DNA of 64,000 nt from Oceanicaulis sp. HLUCCA04 (GTDB taxonomy: Bacteria > Pseudomonadota > Alphaproteobacteria > Caulobacterales > Maricaulaceae), in assembly GCA_001314625.1 (NCBI GenBank), contig LJSH01000001.1, positions 620,001 to 684,000 of the forward strand. Reading direction: 5' to 3'. A model generated the notes under the pieces. That model made no database searches and was not told where the DNA came from. It saw only the letters and a list, made by a program, of their open reading frames with translations. Every line of letters begins with the position of its first letter. The first letter of the stretch is position 1. Of this stretch, positions 17,920 through 26,879 are shown piece by piece. Position numbers and translations under genes: made by a program.

Positions 17920-19502
17920 ATCGGACGGGTCCCGGCCAGTGGCCTGGATCCAAAATCCCGCACGCGGGCCAGGACCGCAAGGGGCCTTTCAGGCGTTTCA
18001 GCAGGCACACTGCGCGGCCGCGCCTTCGGCGGCGGCTCTGAAACACTGGCTGCCTGCCGATAGGGTGATGGCGCGGGCTCCACTTCGGCTTCGAACAGGT
18101 CTGAATCGCGATCCAAACGGGCCGGGCGGCGCAGCGCGCGCGGATCGCGCGTCGCGTCAAAGTAGGCCGTCAGCAGGCCCAGCAGCATCGCCGCGCCAAG
18201 CGCGACTATTCCAGCTGCCGCAATACCGGCGCGGCGCAGCGAACGCGCTTCGGCAGGCGGGGTAGCCCGTTCAACGATCCGCACCGAGTCCGCAACACCC
18301 GTCGAGGCACCGCGGCGCGACGCCGCAGCGGCAGACTGGGCAGCCAGCCGCGAGGCCGCCTCGCTGCGCGAGACCTGCTCGCGGCTAAGCCTGTCATACT
18401 GGCTGGCCAGTCCGGAGAGCCGGTCTGCCTGTGTGCGCGCCGCCTCCAGCTGCGACCGCAGCGTCGAGGCGAGGCGCGCTTGAGCAGCTGCCTCTGACTC
18501 GCGTTGCAGCCGGGCCGTGTTGAGTTCCTGGTAGACAGGGTTTGCGCCCGTGCGGCGCTGCCCCGCCCCGTCCGCGCCGCCAGACTGGACCAGCTCGCGC
18601 AGACTGCGGATTTCACGGTCAATCGCCTGTACTGGCGGCGCATCATCCTGATACCGTGATGTCAGCTCGCGGCGGCGCACTTCAAGCGCCAGAAGCTGAC
18701 CCGTGACATCATTTTCAACATAAAGCTCTATCGATTGCGGCATGTCCTGCAGGCGTTCGGAGAGCGCAGCTGCTCCGCCACGGGCCGACTGCATGGCTGC
18801 TTCGGCAGACAGCAGCGCATTTTCCAGCTCTGTCACCCGCGTGACCAGGGCGAGCCGCTCGGCCTGGAAATCAACAATGCCGTTCTCTGTCAGGAAAGTA
18901 CGCAGATTGGTGTCCGCCACTGCGGCGGAAATCTCTGCAGCCCGGAGCCGGTCAGACAGCGCGTCGGCGCCATCTTCCACCAGCACTTCATGGCGATAGG
19001 CCAGATAGGCATCCACTATCGCATTGAGCGCATTGGCCGCCGATTGCGGTGTTTCACCGGCATAGCTGGCCTGAAGCACGCTGGCATTGGGCGCGCGTTC
19101 CACCGTAAATCCATCGCGCAGCGCCTTCAGGGTGGCGGCGTCGGCTGTCCCGCCCTGCCGCTCGATCGCCAGGCGGCGAACCGTTTCGGAATTAAGGATT
19201 TCCGCTTCCGATTGCAGCACCTGATCGAGCGTGAACGCTCCACCCGAACCGGCCGCGCCGGGTGCCTGATCCTCCGGATCGAGCAAGACCAGCAGCCGCG
19301 ACTGCGCAACATATTCAGGCTTTAGAACCAGCCATGCCGCACCGGCCATCGGAATGAACAGGACTAGAAAAACGAGGACGATGAGAACCTTTTTCGACCA
19401 TGCCAGCGCCAGCAGATCGAACAGGTCCAGCTCCCGGCGGGACACGCCCTCCGGAGCGGAATTTCCTGAACTGGACCCGCGCGTTGATTCCATGAGAACC
19501 AT
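17916..19502 (-). CDS. hfsA: HfsA-like chain-length regulator (Wzz/GumC family)
   Basis: The 528-residue protein is a polysaccharide co-polymerase: an N-terminal Wzz segment with one membrane helix (about residues 32-54), a long periplasmic part with coiled-coil helices (roughly 180-400) and a second helix near 426-449, followed by a proline-rich cytoplasmic tail of about 80 residues. It would set chain length and link the polymerase to the export channel. It is the first gene of hfsA-hfsB-polymerase, divergent from hfsD 90 bases away. A second ATG at 19493 would shorten it by three residues; no ribosome site decides between them. Confidence 0.82.
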   Translation of the reverse strand: MVLMESTRGSSSGNSAPEGVSRRELDLFDLLALAWSKKVLIVLVFLVLFIPMAGAAWLVLKPEYVAQSRLLVLLDPEDQAPGAAGSGGAFTLDQVLQSEAEILNSETVRRLAIERQGGTADAATLKALRDGFTVERAPNASVLQASYAGETPQSAANALNAIVDAYLAYRHEVLVEDGADALSDRLRAAEISAAVADTNLRTFLTENGIVDFQAERLALVTRVTELENALLSAEAAMQSARGGAAALSERLQDMPQSIELYVENDVTGQLLALEVRRRELTSRYQDDAPPVQAIDREIRSLRELVQSGGADGAGQRRTGANPVYQELNTARLQRESEAAAQARLASTLRSQLEAARTQADRLSGLASQYDRLSREQVSRSEAASRLAAQSAAAASRRGASTGVADSVRIVERATPPAEARSLRRAGIAAAGIVALGAAMLLGLLTAYFDATRDPRALRRPARLDRDSDLFEAEVEPAPSPYRQAASVSEPPPKARPRSVPAETPERPLAVLARVRDFGSRPLAGTRPI

Positions 19503-19591
19503 CTGGCGCGGGTGCGCTTAATTTTTTCTTAGCCGGACTGGTTGAAGGCTACACTTCATCAAACATGTCAGTGACTCGAGGGTGGCATTTC

Positions 19592-20332
19592 ATGGCCGGA
19601 TTTGACTGGACACGGCGCACGGCGCTCGGCGCACTTGTTGCCGCCGGCGGTGGCATCGCCCTGTCGGGATGCGGCGGGCGGGCAAGCCAGGCCAGCAGCG
19701 AGTTCGAGCCGTCGCGGTTCCAGACATGGTCGGGCGGAGATCCGGTCTATCGTCTGTATCCCGGCGACACAATTGAAGTCACGGTTCACACCGCGCCGGA
19801 ATTGTCTCGTGAGGTAGAGGTAGGACCGGACGGACGGGCAAGCCTGCCGCTCGTCGGCAGCGTCATGGTCTCCCAGAAAACCGCGCCAGAGGCCGCTCGC
19901 GCCATTGCAGACGGATATGCACGCGTCTTGCGCGATCCGATTGTGGAGGTTCGCCCGATGAGCTTCGGCTCACAGCGCATTCTTGTCGGTGGGGAAGTCA
20001 ACACGCCGGGCCCCTACGCCCTGCCGGACGGGCGTACCGGCGTACTTGAAGCCGTCATGCTCGCCGGTGGTTTTCAGACCACCGCGCGCCGAAGTTCCGT
20101 CATCGTCCTGCGGCGGGCACCTGACGGCGGAGCCATGATGCGCACGGTTGATGTGCGCGCGGCGCTACGCGGTCAGCCCGCTGACCAGATTCCGCTTGCC
20201 CGCCACGACGTTGTCTTCGTGCCGCGTTCGGGCATCGCCAGTGTCAACCTGTTCATCGAGCAGTATATACGCGGCATCCTGCCTCTGGACGCAGGCTTCA
20301 ACTACCTGCTCTACGAGGCAACACGCGACTGA
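19592..20332 (+). CDS. hfsD: HfsD-like polysaccharide export lipoprotein (OPX family)
   Basis: The 246-residue protein begins with an arginine-pair hydrophobic signal ending in GIALSGC, a clear lipobox, so it is an outer-membrane or periplasmic lipoprotein. It has the Poly_export domain (YRLYPGDTIEVTV to DPIVEV, residues about 55-125) and an SLBB-like segment (ILVGGEVNTPGPYALPDG, about 130-195). The ATG at 19592 is preferred because GAGGGTGG lies before it; an ATG at 19565 has no ribosome site. OPX proteins carry polysaccharide through the outer membrane. It is divergent from hfsA, as expected for an hfsD-hfsA-hfsB set. Confidence 0.85.
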   Translation: MAGFDWTRRTALGALVAAGGGIALSGCGGRASQASSEFEPSRFQTWSGGDPVYRLYPGDTIEVTVHTAPELSREVEVGPDGRASLPLVGSVMVSQKTAPEAARAIADGYARVLRDPIVEVRPMSFGSQRILVGGEVNTPGPYALPDGRTGVLEAVMLAGGFQTTARRSSVIVLRRAPDGGAMMRTVDVRAALRGQPADQIPLARHDVVFVPRSGIASVNLFIEQYIRGILPLDAGFNYLLYEATRD

Positions 20333-20345
20333 TCTGCCGGACACC

Positions 20346-20618
20346 CTAGTGACGAGTAGAAAGCCATTCGCGTGCGGCGCGTTGCGCAGCAGCAATGTCT
20401 TCTGAACCCATCTCGCTGGACACTTCCTGACGGTAGTGCTTGGCGGGCTCCGAGCCCATCAGCGCAGCCAGGTTGAACCATTTGTGCGCTTCGACATAAT
20501 CGACGACGCCGCCCTGGCCGGTTGAGTAGATCAGGCCGAGCTTGCACAAGTCCTCGCCAGTCGGATCCGTGTTGATCGCCTCGTGAACCTGACGGGTTTC
20601 CACATCGGTGAAAGCCAT
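20346..20618 (-). CDS. Small Sel1-repeat protein
   Basis: The 90-residue product has one Sel1-type repeat (CKLGLIYSTGQGGVVDYVEAHKWFNLAALMG given in parts: LGLIYSTGQG, VEAHKWFNLAA) followed by AAAQRAAREWL. Such single-repeat proteins bind partner proteins; the partner here is unknown. No signal peptide is present, so it is cytoplasmic. The ATG at 20618 (MAFTDVETRQ) has GGGGAAG upstream; longer in-frame starts (20630, 20744) are possible but lack a site. It is convergent with hfsD, with 13 bases between the stops. Confidence 0.75.
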   Translation of the reverse strand: MAFTDVETRQVHEAINTDPTGEDLCKLGLIYSTGQGGVVDYVEAHKWFNLAALMGSEPAKHYRQEVSSEMGSEDIAAAQRAAREWLSTRH

Positions 20619-20791
20619 TTTCTTCCCCATTCCATTTGGGTTCAGCGGGGCTTTGCCCTCGTCTCCAACCCGTGATTGACACCCCACCACCCACGCAACC
20701 AATTGCGTCTGTGTGAGGTGATATTCGCGGGGAAATGTATCCACAGGGTTAAGGCGAACTAAGAATAATGCATTTTAAGCATTTATTTTTG

Positions 20792-22093
20792 TTAGGTTTT
20801 CCTACCAAGAAGTAACTCACGCATCGTGATATCGATACGCTGTCCCAGCCCGGCTTTCCCGCTGACGCGTACCGAAAATGCCGATACCAGCGCCGCCAGC
20901 ACCATTCCAAAAGCAAGCACAACCAGAACGCCAGCCAGAATAAACCGGTCCCGCGCCGCCCGTGTCACGAGGGGCGATGGCGGCTCGGCATTGATGATGG
21001 TCAGCGCGTCACGGCCCTGAAAATGCGCCAGCGCCAGCGTTCTGGGACCCGCTTGCGCTGAGAGGCGGCGCAGAAGCGCCGCATCCTGAGGTCTCTCCAG
21101 AAGCGCCGTCAGCCGGATCGCATCGATATTGGCGGTATCGCGGGCGACAGCGCTCATCTCGCTGGCGACGGCATGGAGCACTTCGGCATCTGCCGCCGCG
21201 AGCGCCGAACGCAATTCCTCGCCAGCGTGCCCGGTGAGCAAAGCTGCCCGCAGCACGCGAGCCCCTTGCCCGGCACGCGGATCACTGCCCGTCCGCGCGA
21301 GCGCACATTCCAGGGCGATCCCTTCAGAGCAATAGGCCTGCCGGCCGTCCCGGTCTGATGGCAACCACAGCGCGCCGTCCATGTCTGCGCGCATAAGGCC
21401 AGGCAGGACAGCAAGATTAAGTGCGGCTTGCTCGTGTCCCGCAAACACGGCGGCGGCCGGCTGATTGGCGGCATCATACAGTCTGGCACTTCGTTCGATG
21501 CGCCTGCGCGCTGTAGCGGTGGCAAGCGCCAACACACCTGTTGCAGGCATGTCCGCTTGTGCGCCCTCCATCTGCCGCGCCCAGACCGCCTCCAGCTCAC
21601 GGTCGCGCACCCAGACGGGCAAGGCCCGCAATATTGCTTCGGCCTCCTGGATTGAACCGGCATTCCTATCTGCCCAGACCATGCTGGAGAAGCGCTCACG
21701 GCCTACAACATCTTCAAATGCGGCGATAAGGCTCGCCGCCAGCGCGCTGTCAGGCGGGGTTTCAGCGTGCGGGCGCATTGCGGCATCAAGCTCGGAGCGC
21801 CAGATCGACGCCGCTGAAGCGGCGTCCGGCGCGAGCGCGGAAAAAGCGTGACTGACGCGCGCTTGTTCCTCCGCTACTGCAGCACGGGAATCCAGATGCT
21901 GCATTCCATCGAAGACGAGAACGCCTGCGCCGCCAGCAAGGGCTGCGAACAGTGCTGGCCGTACGAGCGACGCCACTGCCTGCCAGAGGGTCCATAACGC
22001 TCTGCGCGGCCAGCCCGCTTCATGCGGGCGGCGCACACGGCGTGACCGTGCTGCAATCCTGTGCAGATCGTGTCTTGAACCTCTGGCCAACAA
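20792..22093 (-). CDS. Hypothetical membrane protein with a large alpha-helical periplasmic part
   Basis: The 433-residue product has an Arg-rich N-terminus, a membrane segment near residues 42-62 (VRPALFAALAGGAGVLVF), a long Ala-rich helical region, and a second membrane segment near 392-412 (FILAGVLVVLAFGMVLAALV) with a short basic tail. The helical domain would lie in the periplasm. The start is uncertain: TTG at 22093 has a purine-rich AGGGGGGC before it, and a GTG at 22036 is an alternative. I do not recognise the family. It lies near the holdfast-like locus but is separated from it, so a shared role is only a guess. Confidence 0.65.
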   Translation of the reverse strand: MLARGSRHDLHRIAARSRRVRRPHEAGWPRRALWTLWQAVASLVRPALFAALAGGAGVLVFDGMQHLDSRAAVAEEQARVSHAFSALAPDAASAASIWRSELDAAMRPHAETPPDSALAASLIAAFEDVVGRERFSSMVWADRNAGSIQEAEAILRALPVWVRDRELEAVWARQMEGAQADMPATGVLALATATARRRIERSARLYDAANQPAAAVFAGHEQAALNLAVLPGLMRADMDGALWLPSDRDGRQAYCSEGIALECALARTGSDPRAGQGARVLRAALLTGHAGEELRSALAAADAEVLHAVASEMSAVARDTANIDAIRLTALLERPQDAALLRRLSAQAGPRTLALAHFQGRDALTIINAEPPSPLVTRAARDRFILAGVLVVLAFGMVLAALVSAFSVRVSGKAGLGQRIDITMRELLLGRKT

Positions 22094-22177
22094 GCCCCCC
22101 TGCCCGGCTGGCGCTATCTAACCATGCAGAGTGGTCAGGGAAAAGGCACGAAGGGCCAGGCCCTGGCGATATGCAGT

Positions 22178-22897
22178 CTAAAGCGCCTTCTGGCCGAACA
22201 GGATGGCACGGGCCTTTTTTGCGTCCTCGGAATCTTCGGCGAGATTGGAGCGAAGCTCCTTGCCCGCATCGCGGCCCCGGCGCAGGGCGGGTCGTTCCTT
22301 CAGGCGCTCGACCCAGGCTTTCAGGTTCGGAAAGTCCTCAAGATTCTGGCCCTGACCTTCCGGCAGTATCCACGGCCAGGCCGCCATGTCAGCGATGGAG
22401 TAAGGCCCGGCGAGGTAATCACGGTCCGCCAGACGGCGGTCCATGACACCATAAAGCCGATTGACCTCATTGGTGTAGCGGTTCGCACCGTATTCCAGCT
22501 TGCTTTCGTCCGGTTCGACCTTTCGGGCGTAGGAGCGGAAATGGTGCGCCTGACCGGCCATCGGCCCCAGCCCGCCCATCTGCCAGAACAGCCATTGCTC
22601 CACCTCGGCCTGCTCACGCGCGCTGGAGCCGTAGAACTGGCCCGTCTTGCGGGCAAGATATTGCAGGATAGCCCCGCTCTCGAACACGGAGATCGGCTTG
22701 CCGTCCGGGCCTTGCGGATCGGTGATCGCCGGCATGCGGTTATTCGGACTGATGGCAAGAAAGTCCGGCTTGAACTGCTCGCCCGTGCCGATATTGACCG
22801 GCCGCAAGATATAGGGAAGCCCCATCTCCTCCAGCGCGATAGTGACTTTCCACCCGTTCGGGGTCGGCCAGTAGAACACGTCGATGGGTTGGCTCAT
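22178..22897 (-). CDS. Glutathione S-transferase, YfcG/YghU (Nu) type
   Basis: The 239-residue cytoplasmic protein has an N-terminal thioredoxin-like domain with FYWPTPNGWKVTIALEE, the VNIGTGEQFKPDFLAISPNN stretch and the VFESGAILQYLA motif, then the helical domain with FWQMGGLGPMAGQ and YSIADMAAWPW. This pattern is that of Nu-class enzymes such as E. coli YfcG and YghU, which act as disulfide-bond oxidoreductases with glutathione. ATG at 22897. It is divergent from the dioxygenase gene at 23050. Confidence 0.9.
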   Translation of the reverse strand: MSQPIDVFYWPTPNGWKVTIALEEMGLPYILRPVNIGTGEQFKPDFLAISPNNRMPAITDPQGPDGKPISVFESGAILQYLARKTGQFYGSSAREQAEVEQWLFWQMGGLGPMAGQAHHFRSYARKVEPDESKLEYGANRYTNEVNRLYGVMDRRLADRDYLAGPYSIADMAAWPWILPEGQGQNLEDFPNLKAWVERLKERPALRRGRDAGKELRSNLAEDSEDAKKARAILFGQKAL

Positions 22898-23049
22898 GGG
22901 TATCTCCTGCTTGGCGCGCGACAGTGAGCCGCGTCATTATGACTGGCAAGTCGTCTGCGCCCGCTGCATCGTCAAGGGTTAGAGCCCTTCATCCGAGTGG
23001 TAAGACGCGCTAAATGCCGTCCCCCGCCCTCTCATGCTGGTAAACTGAT

Positions 23050-23997
23050 ATGAGCACCATTCTTCACGACCTTATCAAGCCTGTCTCCTTCGCGCAGGCC
23101 ACCCACGACCCGCAAGGCTTTGCCGATGCGTTGTGCGGGAGTTTTCGCGAATTCGGCTTCGCGGTCGTCAGTGACCACATCATTGACCAGAATGTCATTG
23201 ACCACGCCATCTGCGACACCAAGGCGTTCTTCGCCCTGCCGGACGAGACCAAGCGCCGCTATCACCAGCCCGGCGGCGGCGGCCAGCGCGGCTATACGCC
23301 TTTCGGCGTGGAAGCAGCCAAGGGCGCAGCGGCGGTTGATCTCAAGGAATTCTGGCACCGGGGCCGTGATCTGCCGCGAGGACATCGCTATGGCGACGTG
23401 ATGCCGGCCAATGTAAGCGTCAGCGATGTTGCGGGCTTCGATGAGACCACGCGAGATCTGTTCGATGCCCTTGATGCCATGGGCCGCATCCTGCTCAAGG
23501 CCATAGCGCGCCATCTGGAGCTGGAAGAAAGCTGGTTCGAGCCACGTGTCGCCGAAGGCAATTCGATCCTGCGCCTGTTGCATTATCCGCCTATCAAGGG
23601 CGAACCTGATGGAGTGCGGGCGGGCGCCCACGAGGATATCAACGTGATTACACTTCTGCTGGGCGCGGAAGAGGCGGGTCTGCAGGTGAAAACGCGTTCA
23701 GGCGAATGGCTGGCCATCAATCCGCCGCCCGGCGCTCTGGTGGTCAATGTGGGCGACATGTTGCAGCGCCTGACCAATCACGTCCTGCCCTCGACGACGC
23801 ACCGCGTGGTCAATCCGGGCGAAGAGCGCATGGCCTTTTCGCGCTACTCCACCCCCTTCTTCCTGCATTTTGCTCCGGATGTGGAGATTAAGACCCTGCC
23901 ACAATGTGTCAGCGCGCAAAATCCCAACCGCTATTTGCAGCCTATCACCGCCCATGAGTATCTTATGGAGCGGCTGCGCGAGATTCGCCTCGCCTGA
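23050..23997 (+). CDS. Isopenicillin N synthase-family 2-oxoglutarate/Fe(II) oxygenase
   Basis: The 315-residue protein has the DIOX_N domain (GFAVVSDHIID, FFALPDETK) and the jelly-roll 2OG-Fe(II) domain. The iron ligands are H and D in AHEDINVITLL (near residue 194) and H in THRVVNP (near 251); the arginine for the cosubstrate lies in RYSTPFFLHF. Substrate unknown: bacterial members include 2OG oxygenases of unassigned function. The downstream membrane protein starts 40 bases after its stop and may be cotranscribed. Confidence 0.87.
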   Translation: MSTILHDLIKPVSFAQATHDPQGFADALCGSFREFGFAVVSDHIIDQNVIDHAICDTKAFFALPDETKRRYHQPGGGGQRGYTPFGVEAAKGAAAVDLKEFWHRGRDLPRGHRYGDVMPANVSVSDVAGFDETTRDLFDALDAMGRILLKAIARHLELEESWFEPRVAEGNSILRLLHYPPIKGEPDGVRAGAHEDINVITLLLGAEEAGLQVKTRSGEWLAINPPPGALVVNVGDMLQRLTNHVLPSTTHRVVNPGEERMAFSRYSTPFFLHFAPDVEIKTLPQCVSAQNPNRYLQPITAHEYLMERLREIRLA

Positions 23998-24037
23998 ACC
24001 CCTCGCGCTCCTGCCGCCGCTGACGGGAGAAACGCAC

Positions 24038-24493
24038 ATGGCGGCAACCGCGAAGACCGCAGGAGACAGTATTGAGGTCATACGTCTGATGACGCGCCTC
24101 AACGGCGTGGCCGTCATTACCTGGCAAGGCGGCGAAGCCCTGACCCTGATTGGCGGCGCAGGCGCCGGTGCCGGCTATCTGGCATCGGGCATCGGATTTG
24201 GCGTGTGGATGGTTAGCGCGATTTTGTGGGTATGGATCGTCATCTTTGCCCGCAATCGCTGGAAGCTTGACGTGCTGGGCGATACGGTTGCCCGCAAGGT
24301 GTTTATCCGTACCGGGCGCACCACCCTGCCGGTGCTGGTTGTTTGCATTGTAGTGGGCGGGGGCGTGACAATTTTCACGCCATTGTCCGGCACAATCGCA
24401 TTGCACATATCGATTGCTGCGGTCGTGGGGACAGCGCTCCTGGTGGCTGCAGCCAGTGACCGCGAGTTACGGGGCAGCGCCGAACAGCAATAG
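24038..24493 (+). CDS. Hypothetical integral membrane protein
   Basis: The 151-residue product has about four hydrophobic segments: ALTLIGGAGAGAGYLASGIG, VWMVSAILWVWIVIF, TLPVLVVCIVVGGGVTIF and ALHISIAAVVGTALLVAA. A GGGAGAA ribosome site precedes the ATG at 24038. No named family is recognised. It follows the oxygenase gene closely on the same strand. Confidence 0.7.
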   Translation: MAATAKTAGDSIEVIRLMTRLNGVAVITWQGGEALTLIGGAGAGAGYLASGIGFGVWMVSAILWVWIVIFARNRWKLDVLGDTVARKVFIRTGRTTLPVLVVCIVVGGGVTIFTPLSGTIALHISIAAVVGTALLVAAASDRELRGSAEQQ

Positions 24494-24599
24494 GCTTTGA
24501 CAATACCTTTTACTGAATTAATTCATTTTCGCTATCGCGTGATGCGCAGTAGTGTGTTTCTAACGGTCCAGTGATCGTTCGACCGACCTGGTGACTCTC

Positions 24600-24633
24600 A
24601 AGCGCTGCTGTCCCCCGGCAGGGGCGCTTTTTT
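24600..24633 (+). terminator. Possible terminator
   Basis: AAGCGC...CCCC pairs with GGGGCGCTT across a bulge, followed by a run of T (24628-24633). The stem is imperfect. It would close the oxygenase/membrane protein unit. The rest of the gap (24494-24784) holds no gene that I can see. Confidence 0.4.
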
Positions 24634-24784
24634 GCGGCTTATTCCGGGTCCCTCACAGTTTCGTCAGAAGAAATCCTGCTGCACGGCGTTGAACCGGAGG
24701 GGGCCACACACTACCTTACGCTCCACGCATATATATCTGTTCACAAACAGCCTTGCGCAAAACGGCGCGAGGCACGGAGGATTC

Positions 24785-25339
24785 ATGACCCCATCAAAAC
24801 GTCCTTTTCGTCATCAACGTGAACCGCGCATCGACATCGCCCGTGTGGGCGAAGCCGGTGTCATCCTGGCCCTTGCTGCGCCGGGATTTTCGGTCCCCGA
24901 CCTCAATGCGGCCGCAAGTGCCGCGGAACGCGGTGGCTACAAGCTCAAAGTGGCCTCCGGTGCGCGCGCACTGGTATCAGGCCGCACCGAAACCGGCGAG
25001 GAAATGAATTTCGTCGTCGATGCGGGACTTGACGAGGTGACGGCTGACGAGGGCGCGGGTCTGGTCCTGCCAGGTGGCCGCCGGGCGGTAGACGCCCTGA
25101 ACGACTCCAACGACGCGCTGCGTCTGGTACAGGACATGTTTGCCAGCGGCCGTCCGATTTTTGCCGCTGGCGAGGCTCTCACTATGCTGGCTGAAGTGTC
25201 CGGCAAGGAGTTTGGAGAGGCCGACGCGGCGCTGGCGCTGAACGGCGAAGTGTTCGCCGCGAGCGGAGAAACGGCGCGCGAGGATGTCGCCAAGGCGTTT
25301 GCCGACTCCCTGCAGGCCCAGACGTTCGCCGCCGCATAA
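24785..25339 (+). CDS. DJ-1/PfpI-superfamily protein lacking the nucleophilic cysteine
   Basis: The 184-residue protein has the DJ-1/PfpI layout: GVILALAAPGFSVPDLNAA, KVASGARALVSG, GAGLVLPGGRRAVDAL and the GRPIFAAGEALTML elbow. In active members the elbow reads C-H; here it is G129-E130, so hydrolase or glyoxalase chemistry of the usual kind is not expected. A good site (ACGGAGG) precedes the ATG at 24785. It is followed by a strong terminator and stands alone. It may have a binding or structural role; that is a guess. Confidence 0.72.
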   Translation: MTPSKRPFRHQREPRIDIARVGEAGVILALAAPGFSVPDLNAAASAAERGGYKLKVASGARALVSGRTETGEEMNFVVDAGLDEVTADEGAGLVLPGGRRAVDALNDSNDALRLVQDMFASGRPIFAAGEALTMLAEVSGKEFGEADAALALNGEVFAASGETAREDVAKAFADSLQAQTFAAA

Positions 25340-25366
25340 AGCGCAGCGCCGTTAAAAAGCCGGAAG

Positions 25367-25394
25367 CCCCGGAGCATCGCGCTCCGGGGTTTTT
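25367..25394 (+). terminator. Rho-independent terminator
   Basis: A perfect 9-bp stem (CCCCGGAGC at 25367-25375, GCTCCGGGG at 25381-25389) is followed by TTTTT. It lies between the convergent DJ-1-like and MFS genes. Confidence 0.9.
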
Positions 25395-25402
25395 CTGTGC
25401 CG

Positions 25403-26731
25403 CTAGCCTTCCCAGTTTCTCGGCAGCCATCGGGCCGCGAGGAACATGAAGCCGGCCGCGACCAGATAGAGGCATGAGCCGATCAGGATCGAATAGCGCA
25501 GCGATTCATCGCCGAATGTGGGTGCCAGAATGGTCGACAGTTCGCCCAGCACGTATATCCCGACACCAATCCCGAGCAGATTATTGATCAGCAGGAAAAC
25601 CGACGACGCGAGTGTGCGCATGGATGCAGGCACGAGGTTCTGAAACGCTGCCAGGACAGGGCCGAGCCACGCCAGCGCGAGCGCGTTGGGAATGATGAAC
25701 ACGAAGAACGCCACCGTGGCGTTCGGTGCCAGCACGCCCACCGCGTAGAACGGCATCGTGAACAGGAAGGCGATACCCGGAACCAGCGCGTACCAGGCCT
25801 TGGACTTCTTGCCGACCCAGTCGGAAATGAAACCGCCCAGAATGATCCCGGCCGCGCCGCCAATGATGAGCAGGCCGCCGAACATCCAGCCGGTGGTGAC
25901 AAGATCCAGGCCATAAGAGCGCGCGAAGAAGCTGGGCACCCAGAAGAACACGCCATAGCCCATCATTGATGAACAGGCTGCCCCGAAGGTAAGGAACCAG
26001 AAGGCAGGCTTCTTCAGCAGCACTGCAATGACAGCAAAGAAGCTCGGCTTGGCCGCCTTCGCATCCATCTTCACCGTATCAAGCTGGCCACGTGCCGGTT
26101 CGCGCACCGTCAGGCGGAAAATCGGCGCCAACACCAGCCCGGCAAGCCCGACAATGGCAAACGCCCAGCGCCAGTCGAGGCCATCGCCCACATTGCCGCT
26201 GGCGATCTGCGCGCCTGCGATAACCCCGAAAGCGCTGCCCAGCGGGATTCCGAGCGAATAGAAGGCGAGCGCCCGCGCGCGCGCCTGCGGCGGGAAATAA
26301 TCAGCGATAAGCGAATATGACGGCGCCACACCGCCCGCTTCGCCAACCCCCACGCCCACGCGGGCACCGAAAAGCTGCCAGAAATTCTGCGCCACGCCGC
26401 ACAGCGCGGTGAAGCCGCTCCATATTCCCAGCGAAATGGTGATGATCCAGACGCGATTGGTGCGGTCTGCAAGCCAAGCGATAGGAACGCCCAGCACTGA
26501 ATAAAGAAGCGCGAACGCAATGCCGCCCAGCAAGCCAAGCTGGCGGTCATCCAGATTAAGCTCGTCGCGGATCGGGATAGCGAGAATGGAGATGATCTGC
26601 CGGTCAAGGAAGTTGAACGCATAGACCAGGAACAGCATCACCATCACATACCCGCGATACAGGTTGGATGGCGGTTTTGGTACGGTCGTCGCAACGGCTA
26701 CGCCCGGCGCGCCCGGTGGCGTTTCACTCAT
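25403..26731 (-). CDS. MFS transporter (spinster-like)
   Basis: The 442-residue inner-membrane protein has 12 hydrophobic segments and MFS signatures: FNFLDRQIISIL in helix 1, the loop 2-3 motif GVPIAWLADRTNR, and GVGEAGGVAPSYSLIADYFPP in helices 4-5, typical of spinster-type carriers near TonB receptors in alphaproteobacteria. The substrate is unknown. It is downstream of the TonB receptor on the same strand, but a terminator lies between them, so separate control is likely. The receptor and the two hydrolases nearby suggest a small hydrophobic or ester substrate. Confidence 0.88.
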   Translation of the reverse strand: MSETPPGAPGVAVATTVPKPPSNLYRGYVMVMLFLVYAFNFLDRQIISILAIPIRDELNLDDRQLGLLGGIAFALLYSVLGVPIAWLADRTNRVWIITISLGIWSGFTALCGVAQNFWQLFGARVGVGVGEAGGVAPSYSLIADYFPPQARARALAFYSLGIPLGSAFGVIAGAQIASGNVGDGLDWRWAFAIVGLAGLVLAPIFRLTVREPARGQLDTVKMDAKAAKPSFFAVIAVLLKKPAFWFLTFGAACSSMMGYGVFFWVPSFFARSYGLDLVTTGWMFGGLLIIGGAAGIILGGFISDWVGKKSKAWYALVPGIAFLFTMPFYAVGVLAPNATVAFFVFIIPNALALAWLGPVLAAFQNLVPASMRTLASSVFLLINNLLGIGVGIYVLGELSTILAPTFGDESLRYSILIGSCLYLVAAGFMFLAARWLPRNWEG

Positions 26732-26821
26732 GGTCGGCTCCCCTCGCAGGCGTTTGCTGGCCGGCTGACTGGCTCAGCCCCGTTTTGGGTCATTTTGACG
26801 GTCTAAACCCGTGACGCAAAA

Positions 26822-26857
26822 GAAAAACGCCGCCGGAGCTGTAGAGCTTCCGGCAGC
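26822..26857 (-). terminator. Terminator after the TonB receptor gene
   Basis: On the minus strand GCTGCCGGAAGCT and AGCTCCGGCGGC form a near-perfect stem followed by GTTTTTCTTTT, just after the receptor stop. Confidence 0.75.
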
Positions 26858-26879
26858 GCTTCTCTAGCCGTCCCCCGGC

